Source: an uncultured Bacteroidota bacterium (GTDB taxonomy: Bacteria > Bacteroidota > Bacteroidia > Chitinophagales > Saprospiraceae). Taken from it: a stretch of DNA of 17,723 nt. The notes under the pieces were generated by a model, which was not told the origin of the DNA, searched no databases, and saw only the letters and a program-made list of their open reading frames with translations. The DNA is taken from assembly GCA_937926185.1 (NCBI GenBank), contig CALEYM010000025.1, positions 1-17,723 of the forward strand, written 5' to 3'. Positions 6,560-14,148 of this stretch are shown here, in pieces; position 1 is the stretch's first letter; each line of letters opens with the position of its first letter. Made by a program: the position numbers and the translations under genes.

Positions 6560-7999
6560 ATGGATCCAATTTTCATAGGTCGCCAGGCAGAAAAAGCAAT
6601 TCTTCAAAAAGCGCTCGAATCGAGGGAGGCGGAGATGGTGGCGGTTATCGGGCGACGACGTGTCGGGAAAACGTCCCTGATCCGTTCAGCGTATGAAAAC
6701 CGGATCGATTTCGATATAACTGGCATTCAAAATGCCACGACCAAAGAGCAGCTGCAAAATTTTACCAATCGGCTAACCACTTTTGCCAAACCTCTGCTTC
6801 CCCTGCAACAACCGGCCAATTGGCTGGCGGCATTTCAAATGCTGATCACCTTTTTGGAAGAGAAAAAAAAGCCTGAAAAGCAGGTTGTCTTTTTCGATGA
6901 ACTGCCCTGGATGGCTACGCGGAAATCTGATTTCATAAAAGGCCTTGGGTTTTTCTGGAATAGTTGGGCTTCACAAAAAAACATCATAGTGGTTATTTGC
7001 GGATCGGCGGCCTCCTGGATGATCAACAATATCGTGCGGGATCGAGGCGGCTTGCACAACCGGATCACCCGCCGGATTCATTTGCAACCATTCACCCTGG
7101 CAGAAACAGAGGAGTATTTTAAAAGCAGGGCCATCCGCTTCGATCGCTATCAACTGATTCAGTTATACATGGCCGCGGGCGGCATCCCGCACTACCTGAA
7201 AGAGGCAGAAGGCGGAAAAAGCGCGGCTCAAAATATCGATCAGATGTGTTTTTCACCGGCCGGACTGCTTAGAGACGAGTTTTCCATGTTGTATTCCGCC
7301 CTTTTTGACCACCCTGAAGATCATATCCGGATCATTCGCTCGCTCGCCGCCGGATGGCAAGGCTTAACCCGTAATGAGATCATAGAAAAAGGAAATTTGC
7401 CCAACGGTGGAAATACTACCCGCGCCCTCGAAGATTTGGTTACTTCCGGCTTTATTTCCGCGTATTATGCCTTTGGCAAAAAGAAAAAGGAAATGCGGTA
7501 CCGCCTGACAGACGAGTATTCGCTCTTCTATCTGAAATTTATAGAGGAATATAAAGGAGAGGGGAAAGGAATATGGCAAAGCCTGAGCCAAACGCAAACC
7601 TGGAAAAGTTGGAGCGGCTATGCTTTTGAAAATATCTGCCTCAAACATTTACCACAAATCAAAAAGCAACTGGGCATTTCAGGTGTTTATACAGAAACCT
7701 CCTCATTTTACAGCAAAGGCAACCGGTATCAACCGGGTATTCAGATCGATCTCCTGATCGACCGGAACGATCATGTGATTAACCTGTGTGAAATGAAATT
7801 TTATAAGGCGGAATTTGTAGCTACCAAAGAATTTGCAAAGGAAGTCCGGACAAAAATTGCCCTATTTCAATCCCTGACCAATACCAAAAAACAAATTTTC
7901 TTCACGCTTATCACTACTTTCGGCTCCATACCCAATGAATACAGCATTGGACAGATCGACCAAACCCTTACCATGGACGCGCTTTTTGAGCCGGAGTAA
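6560..7999 (+). CDS. AAA-type ATPase with C-terminal DUF234 / PD-(D/E)XK-like domain
   Basis: The 479-residue protein starts with a P-loop NTPase of the 'archaeal ATPase' STAND/AAA group: FIGRQAEK near the N-terminus, Walker A GRRRVGKTS with K37, and Walker B VVFFDELPW with D113-E114. A lid region with GGIPHYL follows around residue 215, then a winged-helix-like segment (about 265-320, LTRNEIIEKGNLPNGG). The C-terminal DUF234-type domain (about 350-479) holds QIDLLID and CEMK: D397 followed 14 residues later by E411-x-K413, the spacing and pattern of PD-(D/E)XK nuclease-fold active sites. Function is not established for this family; a nucleic-acid-related or defence-like role is possible. Base use is clearly more A+T-rich than in pepD and sdh on either side, and the phased repeat array lies just upstream, so acquisition by transfer is likely. 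Confidence 0.9.
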   Translation: MDPIFIGRQAEKAILQKALESREAEMVAVIGRRRVGKTSLIRSAYENRIDFDITGIQNATTKEQLQNFTNRLTTFAKPLLPLQQPANWLAAFQMLITFLEEKKKPEKQVVFFDELPWMATRKSDFIKGLGFFWNSWASQKNIIVVICGSAASWMINNIVRDRGGLHNRITRRIHLQPFTLAETEEYFKSRAIRFDRYQLIQLYMAAGGIPHYLKEAEGGKSAAQNIDQMCFSPAGLLRDEFSMLYSALFDHPEDHIRIIRSLAAGWQGLTRNEIIEKGNLPNGGNTTRALEDLVTSGFISAYYAFGKKKKEMRYRLTDEYSLFYLKFIEEYKGEGKGIWQSLSQTQTWKSWSGYAFENICLKHLPQIKKQLGISGVYTETSSFYSKGNRYQPGIQIDLLIDRNDHVINLCEMKFYKAEFVATKEFAKEVRTKIALFQSLTNTKKQIFFTLITTFGSIPNEYSIGQIDQTLTMDALFEPE

Positions 8000-8021
8000 G
8001 AAAGACTACCGCGGTTTCAGA

Positions 8022-8048
8022 TTTTGGAAGTTTTGCTATCTTCCAAAA
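8022..8048 (+). terminator. Hairpin downstream of the ATPase gene, possible terminator
   Basis: TTTTGGAAG (8022-8030) and CTTCCAAAA (8040-8048) form a perfect 9-bp stem with a 9-base loop, 22 bases after the ATPase stop codon. No clear T-tract follows, so termination is inferred from position. Confidence 0.5.
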
Positions 8049-8056
8049 CTCGCGGC

Positions 8057-8136
8057 GCCGGTTACGCCAAATTCCATTCTCCGATGAATGTTTGATCTTT
8101 CATCAAAAAACCCAACAGAAAATTTGCGTAACCGGC
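8057..8136. repeat. Long interrupted inverted repeat upstream of the sdh promoter
   Basis: Arms 8057-8073 and 8121-8136 pair over 16 positions with one bulged C at 8068 (core CCGGTTACGC and its complement). Inside, GATGAA (8083-8088) and TTCATC (8099-8104) make a nested 6-bp stem. The right arm contains the TTTG box of the sdh promoter, so the structure may be an operator; it could instead be a second transcript-end hairpin for the ATPase gene. Confidence 0.65.
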
Positions 8137-8153
8137 AGACTGGGTTATTTTTG
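8123..8153 (+). promoter_or_regulatory. Bacteroidota-type promoter of the sdh operon
   Basis: TTTG (8123-8126), exactly 19 bases, TATTTTTG (8146-8153): a full match to TTTG-N19-TAnnTTTG. Transcription would begin near 8158, giving a leader of about 22 bases before the sdh anchor gene. This is the best promoter match in the window. Confidence 0.7.
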
Positions 8154-8179
8154 CCTCCAACCCGCATTTCGATACCCGT

Positions 8180-8992
8180 ATGCATACACCAGACGCAAAC
8201 GTATCCCATTCCATCCCCCGCTTCGGCCAAACCGCCCGCCGCGACGCCTGGTGGGTAAGCCCCATCGTCACCTTCATCTGCCTGTCGGCCTTTGTGATCT
8301 ACACCACTTGGGCGGCCTTTCAGGGCGAGTATTATCACCACGGCTCGTATTTGTCGCCTTTGTATTCCCCGGAGATATTCGGCGATTCGCCGCACAGCCT
8401 GTTCGGGCCGAAACCCGGTTGGTGGCCGGGTTGGCTGCCCTTCTCCCCTGCCCTGCTCATTTTATGGGCGCCGGGTTTGTTCCGGCTTACCTGTTATTAC
8501 TACCGGGGCGCTTATTACAAAGCCTTTTTTCTCGACCCGGTTTCCTGTTCCGTATCGGAGTCGAAAAAACGGTACACGGGCGAGCGCGCTTTCCCGTTGA
8601 TTTTGCAAAATATCCACCGCTACTTCCTGTTCATCGCACTGGGATTCTGGCTCTTTCTGCTTCAGGATGTATGGCAGGCGTTGTGGTTTACCGATCCCGC
8701 CACCGGTGAAAAAACCTTCGGCATCGGGGTGGGTACACTCGTGCTGGCGATCAACGTGGTCTTGCTGGGCGGCTATGCGTTTGGCTGCCATTCCCTGCGC
8801 CACGTGATCGGCGGCATGCTCGACCACTTGTCGGGTTCGCCGGTACGATTCAGGGCCTACAAGTGCGTCACCTGTTTCAACCAGCGGCACATGATCTGGG
8901 CCTGGTGCAGTTTATTCTCCGTTGGCTTTGCCGATATTTATGTCCGGATGTGCGCCATGGGCATTTGGACCGACTGGAAAATCCTGTTATGA
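8180..8992 (+). CDS. sdhC: Succinate dehydrogenase membrane anchor, five-helix type (SdhC-like)
   Basis: This integral membrane subunit passes electrons from the iron-sulfur subunit to quinone. Five hydrophobic segments are visible, at about 27-48, 82-105, 145-168, 182-202 and 238-260. Its 270 residues and landmarks (YYYRGAYYKAFF, SVSESKKRYTGE, FPLILQNIHRYF) fit the single-subunit anchor of the Mycobacterium Sdh1 type rather than the two small SdhC/SdhD proteins of E. coli. Two Cys/His clusters stand out: C203-H204 with H208, and C229, C232 with H237. In the mycobacterial Sdh1 structure the anchor is reported to hold a membrane-embedded Rieske-type cluster instead of haem; these residues are the candidate ligands here. 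The stop overlaps the sdhA start (ATGA, 8989-8992), so translation is probably coupled. The start at 8180 follows the promoter by about 22 bases. Confidence 0.88.
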   Translation: MHTPDANVSHSIPRFGQTARRDAWWVSPIVTFICLSAFVIYTTWAAFQGEYYHHGSYLSPLYSPEIFGDSPHSLFGPKPGWWPGWLPFSPALLILWAPGLFRLTCYYYRGAYYKAFFLDPVSCSVSESKKRYTGERAFPLILQNIHRYFLFIALGFWLFLLQDVWQALWFTDPATGEKTFGIGVGTLVLAINVVLLGGYAFGCHSLRHVIGGMLDHLSGSPVRFRAYKCVTCFNQRHMIWAWCSLFSVGFADIYVRMCAMGIWTDWKILL

Positions 8993-10800
8993 ATACTTAC
9001 GATACTTTCGATTACGACGTACTGGTGATCGGCGCCGGCGGGGCCGGATTGCGCGCGGCCATAGAGGCCTCGGCGCACGGCGTCACGGTGGGCCTCATCT
9101 GCAAATCACTGCTGGGCAAAGCCCACACCGTCATGGCCGAGGGCGGCGTGGCCGCCGCTTTGTCGAACGTAGACGAACGCGACAATTGGAAAGTGCACTT
9201 CACCGACACCATGCGCGGCGGGCAGTACCTGAACAACTGGCGCATGGCCGAACTCCACGCCAAAGAAGCCCCCGACCGCGTACGCGAACTGGAAGCCTGG
9301 GGCGCCCTGTTCGACCGCACCAAAGACGGCAAAATCCTGCAACGCAACTTCGGCGGACACAAATACCCCCGCCTGGCCCACGTGGGCGACCGCACCGGGC
9401 TGGAAATGATCCGCACCCTGCAGGATCACGGTATCCACCAGGGCGTATCGGTGCACATGGAATTTACGATCATTTCCCTGCTCAAATCCGGCGACCGCGT
9501 ATCCGGCGCGCTGGGCTACGACCGGGAAAGAGGCCGGTTCAACGTTTTTCGCTCCAAAGCGGTGGTGCTGGCCACCGGCGGCGTAGGGCGGGCCTACAAG
9601 ATCACCAGCAACAGTTGGGAATATACCGGCGACGGCCATTCGCTGGCCTACCGCGCCGGCGCCGAGCTGATCGACATGGAATTCCTGCAATTCCACCCCA
9701 CCGGCATGGTGTGGCCGCCCAGCGTACAAGGCATCCTGGTCACGGAAGGCGTGCGCGGCGAAGGCGGTATTTTGCTCAACAAAGAGGGCCGCCGCTTTAT
9801 GTTCGACGATATTCCTGACCTGTACCGCAACCAAACGGCGGACAACGAAGAAGAAGGCTGGCGCTACACCCAGGGCGACCGCAATGCCCGACGCCCACCC
9901 GAATTGCTGACCCGCGACCACGTGGCCCGCTGCATTGTGCGGGAGATCAAAGCCGGACGCGGCAGCCCGCATGGCGGCGTGTTTCTCGACATTTCCTGGA
10001 TCAAAGAAAAGATACCCAACGCGGCGGAAGTCATTAAGAAAAAACTGCCGAGCATGTACCACCAGTTCAAAAAACTGGCCGACATCGACATTACCAAAGA
10101 ACCCATGGAAGTAGGCCCCACCACCCACTACATGATGGGGGGCATCCGCGTGGATGCCGACACGCAAATGTCGACCGTGCCTGGACTTTTCGCCGCGGGC
10201 GAATGTGCCGCCGGCCTGCACGGCGCCAACCGCCTCGGCGGCAATTCGCTGTCCGACCTGCTGGTATTCGGCAAACGCGCCGGCGAATATGCCGCCCTGT
10301 TTGCCAAAGAACACGGTTTTGAAAAAGTGGATGACACGAAAGTAAAATCCATCGTCGGCGAATCGCTCCAGCCTTTCGGGCGCGCCAACGGCGAAAATCC
10401 CTTCCAGGTGCAATACGACCTGCAGGACATGATGCAGGACCTGGTGGGTATCGTGCGCAACGAAGCCGAAATGCAACAAGCAGTGACCGAGCTGAAAAAA
10501 TTACAGGAACGCGCGCAAAACGTGAAAGTGGTGGGCAACCGCGAATATAACGGCGGCTGGCACACCGCGCTCGACCTGCAAAACCTGCTCACAGTATCGG
10601 AGGCTATCGCCCTGGCCGCCCTGCAACGCAAGGAAAGCCGGGGGGCGCATTTCCGGGAAGACTATCCGTCCAAAGATGACCAGAACGGGAAATTCAATTC
10701 CGTGGTCCGGATAACTGCCGACGGGCAAATGGAAATCAGAAAAGACTCGCTGCCGGAGATTAGGGAAGATCTTAAGCAAATTATTGCAGAATTAAAATAA
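8989..10800 (+). CDS. sdhA: Succinate dehydrogenase flavoprotein subunit
   Basis: This subunit oxidises succinate to fumarate with covalent FAD and works at the cytoplasmic face of the membrane as part of complex II. The 603-residue protein has the N-terminal dinucleotide fold DVLVIGAGGAGLRAAIEA, the covalent-FAD histidine H46 in GKAHTVMAEGG, the substrate-binding HPTGM, and the active-site Arg region EGVRGEGG. The C-terminal FAD motif includes ANRLGGNSLSDLLVFGKRAG. The frame is open for 126 bases upstream of 8989, but the start is placed there because the FAD fold begins at once, the ATG overlaps the anchor stop by four bases, and an upstream start would read through the end of sdhC in another frame. 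The sequence resembles the Sdh1-like enzymes of Actinobacteria and Bacteroidota, matching the five-helix anchor. Confidence 0.96.
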   Translation: MNTYDTFDYDVLVIGAGGAGLRAAIEASAHGVTVGLICKSLLGKAHTVMAEGGVAAALSNVDERDNWKVHFTDTMRGGQYLNNWRMAELHAKEAPDRVRELEAWGALFDRTKDGKILQRNFGGHKYPRLAHVGDRTGLEMIRTLQDHGIHQGVSVHMEFTIISLLKSGDRVSGALGYDRERGRFNVFRSKAVVLATGGVGRAYKITSNSWEYTGDGHSLAYRAGAELIDMEFLQFHPTGMVWPPSVQGILVTEGVRGEGGILLNKEGRRFMFDDIPDLYRNQTADNEEEGWRYTQGDRNARRPPELLTRDHVARCIVREIKAGRGSPHGGVFLDISWIKEKIPNAAEVIKKKLPSMYHQFKKLADIDITKEPMEVGPTTHYMMGGIRVDADTQMSTVPGLFAAGECAAGLHGANRLGGNSLSDLLVFGKRAGEYAALFAKEHGFEKVDDTKVKSIVGESLQPFGRANGENPFQVQYDLQDMMQDLVGIVRNEAEMQQAVTELKKLQERAQNVKVVGNREYNGGWHTALDLQNLLTVSEAIALAALQRKESRGAHFREDYPSKDDQNGKFNSVVRITADGQMEIRKDSLPEIREDLKQIIAELK

Positions 10801-10871
10801 CCCCAATCATTTAAAAGAATTTGGGCCGGCCATCGAAAGAACGGCAGGAATGAAAATGACACGGGCCGCTC

Positions 10872-10903
10872 AAATCAACAAATCAACAAATCAACGATTC
10901 AAC
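10872..10903. repeat. 8-bp tandem repeat immediately upstream of sdhB
   Basis: Three exact copies of AAATCAAC (10872-10895) and one variant, GATTCAAC (10896-10903), end four bases before the sdhB ATG. The array fills the translation-initiation region, so a change in copy number would alter the leader. No purine-rich ribosome binding site is visible, which is common in this phylum. Confidence 0.9.
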
Positions 10904-10907
10904 AAAG

Positions 10908-11654
10908 ATGGCAACCGTATCCTTTACCATATTTCGGGGCAATTCGCCTGACACCGGCGCCTTCGAAACCTATTCCACGGAAACGGACGAGGGCATGGTG
11001 GTGCTCGATGCCGTGCATAAGATACAAGCCGAACAGGCCAACGACCTGTCGGTGCGCTGGAACTGCAAAGCCGGTAAATGCGGCTCTTGTTCGGCGGAGA
11101 TCAACGGCATGCCCAAACTGATGTGTATGACCCGGCTCAGCGACCTGCCGCTGGACAAACCGGTGCTCCTGCAACCCATGAAGGCCTTTCCACTGATCAA
11201 GGACCTGGTGACCAATGTGTCGTGGAATTTCGACGTGAAGAAAAAGATCAAAAAATTCAAACCCCGCCCGCCCGACAACACCGACGGCACCTGGCGCATT
11301 GCCCAGGAAGACGTCGACCGGGTACAGGAGTTCCGGAAGTGTATCGAGTGTTTTTTGTGCCAGGACGTTTGCCACGTGTTGCGCGAACACCGGATGCACG
11401 ACCAGTTTATCGGCCCGCGTTTCCTGGTATATTCGGCCGCGCTGGAAATGCACCCGCTGGATACGGAAGACCGTTTGCCGGATTTAAAAAATTCGGAAGG
11501 TATCGGGCTTTGCAACATCACCAAATGTTGTACTGCCGTGTGCCCTGAAGAGATACATATTACCGACAATGCGATCATTCCCCTGAAAGAACGGGTAGTG
11601 GACCGGTTTTATGATCCGTGGCATTGGTTTTTGCGCCTGTTCAAAAAATCGTAA
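10908..11654 (+). CDS. sdhB: Succinate dehydrogenase iron-sulfur subunit
   Basis: This subunit carries electrons from the flavin to the membrane anchor through three clusters. The 248 residues show all the ligands: the plant-ferredoxin-type [2Fe-2S] set C53, C58, C61, C73 (CKAGKCGSC and the later Cys), and the C-terminal ferredoxin-like sets C145, C148, C151, C155 (CIECFLCQDVC) and C202, C208, C212 (CNITKCCTAVCP). The latter two share ligands between the [4Fe-4S] and [3Fe-4S] centres in the usual way. The gene lies 107 bases after sdhA, with no good promoter in between, so it is probably the third gene of the operon. The spacer carries the 8-bp tandem repeat. The last bases of the gene contain the -7 box of the next gene's candidate promoter. 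Confidence 0.95.
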   Translation: MATVSFTIFRGNSPDTGAFETYSTETDEGMVVLDAVHKIQAEQANDLSVRWNCKAGKCGSCSAEINGMPKLMCMTRLSDLPLDKPVLLQPMKAFPLIKDLVTNVSWNFDVKKKIKKFKPRPPDNTDGTWRIAQEDVDRVQEFRKCIECFLCQDVCHVLREHRMHDQFIGPRFLVYSAALEMHPLDTEDRLPDLKNSEGIGLCNITKCCTAVCPEEIHITDNAIIPLKERVVDRFYDPWHWFLRLFKKS

Positions 11655-11659
11655 CTTTG
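11630..11659 (+). promoter_or_regulatory. Promoter for the TPR-like gene, overlapping the sdhB stop codon
   Basis: TTTG (11630-11633), 18 bases, TAACTTTG (11652-11659). The -7 box matches TAnnTTTG exactly and starts on the sdhB stop codon TAA. The predicted leader is about 36 bases. It implies separate transcription of the small gene that follows. Confidence 0.55.
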
Positions 11660-11699
11660 AGTACCCGGATGCCTGACGTTTAAAATAAAACTGCGCCTT

Positions 11700-12197
11700 A
11701 TGTTTAAGCTCAAACCTATATCCAAAGCAGGAATCCCCGAAGCGTTGAAAAAAGCCGAGCGGTACCGGTTGCTGAACGAGCCCCGCCTGTCGGAAAGCAT
11801 TTGCGAGGACATCCTCGATGTCGATCCGGATAATCAGCAGGCGTTGGTGACCATGCTGCTGGCCATTTCCGATCAATTCGGCCGGTATTCCGCGGTCACG
11901 ATAAATAAGGCCCGCCAACTGTTGCCTTTGTTAAAAGACGAATACGACAGGCACTATTATGCCGGGATTATATGCGAACGGCAGGGTATCGCCTTGCTCG
12001 AATTGGGCGCCTCCGGCGGCGGCCACTCGCCGTACGAATGGCTTACCGAGGCCATGGAGTCCTTTGAAAAAGCGGAAGCCATCCGGTCTTCGGGCAACGA
12101 TGACGCAATCCTGCGCTGGAATACCTGCGTCCGGCTGATTGAAAGCCGCCATTTACAGCCTCAACGGGAACTTTACGTGGAACCTCCCCTGGAGTAA
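11700..12197 (+). CDS. Small tetratricopeptide-repeat-like conserved protein
   Basis: The 165-residue protein has no signal peptide or membrane segment and looks cytoplasmic. Helical pairs with TPR spacing are visible: residues about 10-45 (PEALKKAERYRLLNEPRLSE, then ILDVDPDNQQALV) and about 113-135 (WLTEAMESFEKAEAIRS). It ends in a polar tail. Such proteins are scaffolds for protein contacts; no specific function can be given. It follows sdhB by 45 bases but appears to have its own promoter. Its stop is three bases from the convergent hemD stop. The start at 11700 fits the predicted leader and the absence of an earlier in-frame ATG. Confidence 0.75.
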   Translation: MFKLKPISKAGIPEALKKAERYRLLNEPRLSESICEDILDVDPDNQQALVTMLLAISDQFGRYSAVTINKARQLLPLLKDEYDRHYYAGIICERQGIALLELGASGGGHSPYEWLTEAMESFEKAEAIRSSGNDDAILRWNTCVRLIESRHLQPQRELYVEPPLE

Positions 12198-12200
12198 ATC

Positions 12201-13034
12201 TCAATTCTTGTTCGAAATCTTCAGATAATTTTCGAGTGCCACGGCAATGGAAGGCGCTTCAGGCGTACCGGCCTGAATATTGACCGTCATGCCGCTTTCC
12301 GTCACGGCGTTATAAGCAGCTTTGCCAAAAACACAAATGCGGCGGTCTTCCTGTTTGAAATCGGGAAATTGCTCGAACATGGATTTAATTTCCAATGCCG
12401 AGAAAAAGGCGATGATATCGAACTTGATGTCTTTCAGGCCGCTCAGGTCGGTATTAACGGTGCGGTACATGACCGCTTCCTGGATGGGCACCTTCAGGTC
12501 GGTAAAAAACTTGACGATGTCGGCGTTTCCCGTATCGCTGCAGGGCAGGAAGAATTTTTCTTCCTTGTTGCGCAGGATGTACGATTTGAGTTCCTGAATA
12601 GCTTTGGCGCCGTTAAACACTTTGCGCTTGCGGAACATGATGAACTTTTGCAGGTAATTGGCGATGGTTTCCGTGGCGCAGAAGTATTTGGTTTCTTCCG
12701 ACATTTTGATGCGCAATTCGCCGCAGAGCCGGAAGAAATGATCCACGGCTGTTTTACTGGTAAAAACGATGGCAGTGTAGTCGTTCGGATAGACCCGGTT
12801 CTTTCGATACTCTCTTTCCGTAAGCCCTTCCACCGACACGAACGGAACAAACTCGATGCTCACGTTGAACCGTTTTTCCAATTCATCGTAAGCGGTGCGC
12901 TGTGCGGGGTTGGGCTGTGAGATTAAGATTCGTTGAACCCTTTTGTAGGTCTCTTCCTGAACAGGTGCAGCAGTTGCAGACATTCGGGAGTTTTGTTTAT
13001 GTGAAATTTGTTCGGTGACCGGTTTTTGATTCAT
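12201..13034 (-). CDS. hemD: Uroporphyrinogen-III synthase
   Basis: This enzyme closes and rearranges hydroxymethylbilane to uroporphyrinogen III, the last common step to haem and sirohaem. The 277-residue protein has the two-lobed HemD pattern of Bacteroidota: RILISQPNPAQRTAYDELEK near the start of the core, VFTSKTAVDHFF in the first lobe, FLPCSDTGNADIVKFF around the hinge, and FFSALEIKSMFEQFPDF with CVFGKAAYNAVTESG in the second lobe. The first 30 residues are extra and polar, so an internal start at ATG 12983 (MSATAAPVQ) is a real alternative. The upstream DUF4271 gene on the same strand, 75 bases away, is its common partner in this phylum and the two probably form one transcript. Confidence 0.85.
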   Translation of the reverse strand: MNQKPVTEQISHKQNSRMSATAAPVQEETYKRVQRILISQPNPAQRTAYDELEKRFNVSIEFVPFVSVEGLTEREYRKNRVYPNDYTAIVFTSKTAVDHFFRLCGELRIKMSEETKYFCATETIANYLQKFIMFRKRKVFNGAKAIQELKSYILRNKEEKFFLPCSDTGNADIVKFFTDLKVPIQEAVMYRTVNTDLSGLKDIKFDIIAFFSALEIKSMFEQFPDFKQEDRRICVFGKAAYNAVTESGMTVNIQAGTPEAPSIAVALENYLKISNKN

Positions 13035-13109
13035 GCCTGGGAGGCGGTGTAGTTTGGTTAAGGCTTGTATCGCAAGACGCCCCGGAAAAGTTCCCTGCCA
13101 ATCCGGTTT

Positions 13110-14021
13110 CTATTGCTTCGTCAACATCGCCAGCTTGATCAGAATAAATACCGGGGCAATTTCGACGGTGCAAAGGTACAACAAAAAGTGAAAAAGATTG
13201 CCGCTCAAAAATTTCCGTCCGATAGCGGCGGCCCGCAGCGAGCGGTAAGCGTAAAAAACCAGGGCCAGCCCAAGCGCCCAAAACACCAGAAAACCGCTGT
13301 ATTGCTGCACAAACGCTACCAAAAAATTGAACGGGATCAGGAACAAACCCAGCACACAATTGAAAATAAGGATCAAAAAGTTGTACTGCCGCACTTCAGT
13401 AGATACGGGATACAGCCAGCCGATAAAGGTCAGAAAAATGTGTTTGGACAAAAATAAGAAGCAGGAAAGCAACATGCTAACCGCGAGAAAACCGAGGTTG
13501 TTGAAATCCCGGGGATTAAAAAAACGGGCGATCAGAAAAATAAAAGCCCCTGCATTCAGCAGAAAACTGGCGTACAGTAAAAAATAAGGGGTGCTGCCTA
13601 AAAAACCGGAAGCTTCTTTTTGCGCCACAGAAAGCGCGCTGTCGTTCAGAAAACCCCGCCAGGCCTTGATTACCACGCTGCGTTTGCTGGCAATAGCAAA
13701 GGACAAAAAAGCTACCAAACCCACCAGCAGCCAAAACAGAAACAGACTGGACAAGGGTTTTCCCCTGGGCAATGCCTCGAGCGGGCTGAAACCCGTCTCA
13801 ATGCTTTGGCTGATACCGCTGGAGGCGCCGGGTATCCGGTGTGGTACCATATCGAATGGATTGGCGACGGACGTGTCGGGCTTTGCCCGTTCCTTCACAG
13901 CAAGTTGAATACTTTTCGGCAAGCGGGCAGTAATATCAAACGGATTCAAATTTGTTGCCTTTTGGGCCCATAGCCCGTAAAGACAAATGAGGTTCAGTAA
14001 AACAACCAATCCTTTCCGCAT
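13110..14021 (-). CDS. DUF4271 integral membrane protein
   Basis: The 303-residue protein begins with a signal-like segment (MRKGLVVLLNLICLYGLWAQ), followed by a polar region of about 70 residues that is periplasmic or otherwise exposed. Several hydrophobic helices come next, at about 93-112, 146-166, 176-197, 213-243 and 245-262. The C-terminal stretch FHFLLYLCTVEIAPVFILIK is the hallmark of DUF4271. The family is nearly confined to Bacteroidota and is usually found beside hemD, as here. No biochemical role is known to me; a link to haem precursors or the envelope would be a guess from context. The ATG at 14021 is favoured because the signal segment begins there, and a TACCTTTG box ends four bases upstream. 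Confidence 0.85.
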   Translation of the reverse strand: MRKGLVVLLNLICLYGLWAQKATNLNPFDITARLPKSIQLAVKERAKPDTSVANPFDMVPHRIPGASSGISQSIETGFSPLEALPRGKPLSSLFLFWLLVGLVAFLSFAIASKRSVVIKAWRGFLNDSALSVAQKEASGFLGSTPYFLLYASFLLNAGAFIFLIARFFNPRDFNNLGFLAVSMLLSCFLFLSKHIFLTFIGWLYPVSTEVRQYNFLILIFNCVLGLFLIPFNFLVAFVQQYSGFLVFWALGLALVFYAYRSLRAAAIGRKFLSGNLFHFLLYLCTVEIAPVFILIKLAMLTKQ

Positions 14022-14025
14022 GCGG

Positions 14026-14033
14026 CAAAGGTA
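14026..14033 (-). promoter_or_regulatory. -7 box directly abutting the DUF4271 start codon
   Basis: The minus strand reads TACCTTTG here, an exact TAnnTTTG, four bases before the ATG at 14021. If transcription starts about five bases downstream of the box, as usual, the mRNA would begin at the start codon itself, i.e. be leaderless. No TTTG is seen at the expected -33 position, which lies in the repeat block. Confidence 0.45.
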
Positions 14034-14034
14034 A

Positions 14035-14147
14035 AAAAGGTTTCTGGTTGGAAGGTTAGAAGGTTTTTGGTTGGAAGGTTAGAAGGTTTCTGGTTGGCTC
14101 CAACCTTCTAACCAAAAACCTTCTAACCTTCCAACCAGAAACCTTTT
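14035..14147. repeat. 38-bp inverted repeat with a 23-bp tandem repeat inside, between divergent genes
   Basis: Arms 14035-14072 and 14110-14147 are perfect reverse complements. With one further mismatch the symmetry extends outwards to 14025 and 14157 and takes in both -7 boxes. The left side is also a tandem array: 23-bp units at 14039-14061 and 14062-14084 and a 13-base partial unit at 14085-14097, each with the core GGTTGGAAGGTTAGAA. The centre has a small palindrome, GGTTGGCTCCAACC. The whole 154-base spacer is therefore made of GGTT/AACC-rich repeats. Confidence 0.93.
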
Positions 14148-14148
14148 C

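Noticed and set aside
8863..8988. Upstream extension of sdhA
   Set aside because: It would overlap sdhC by 130 bases in another frame; the FAD fold begins at 8989, with an ATGA overlap.
9106..10479. 457-codon open frame opposite sdhA
   Set aside because: High-G+C codon use in sdhA leaves the opposite strand free of stops; the translation has no recognisable motif.
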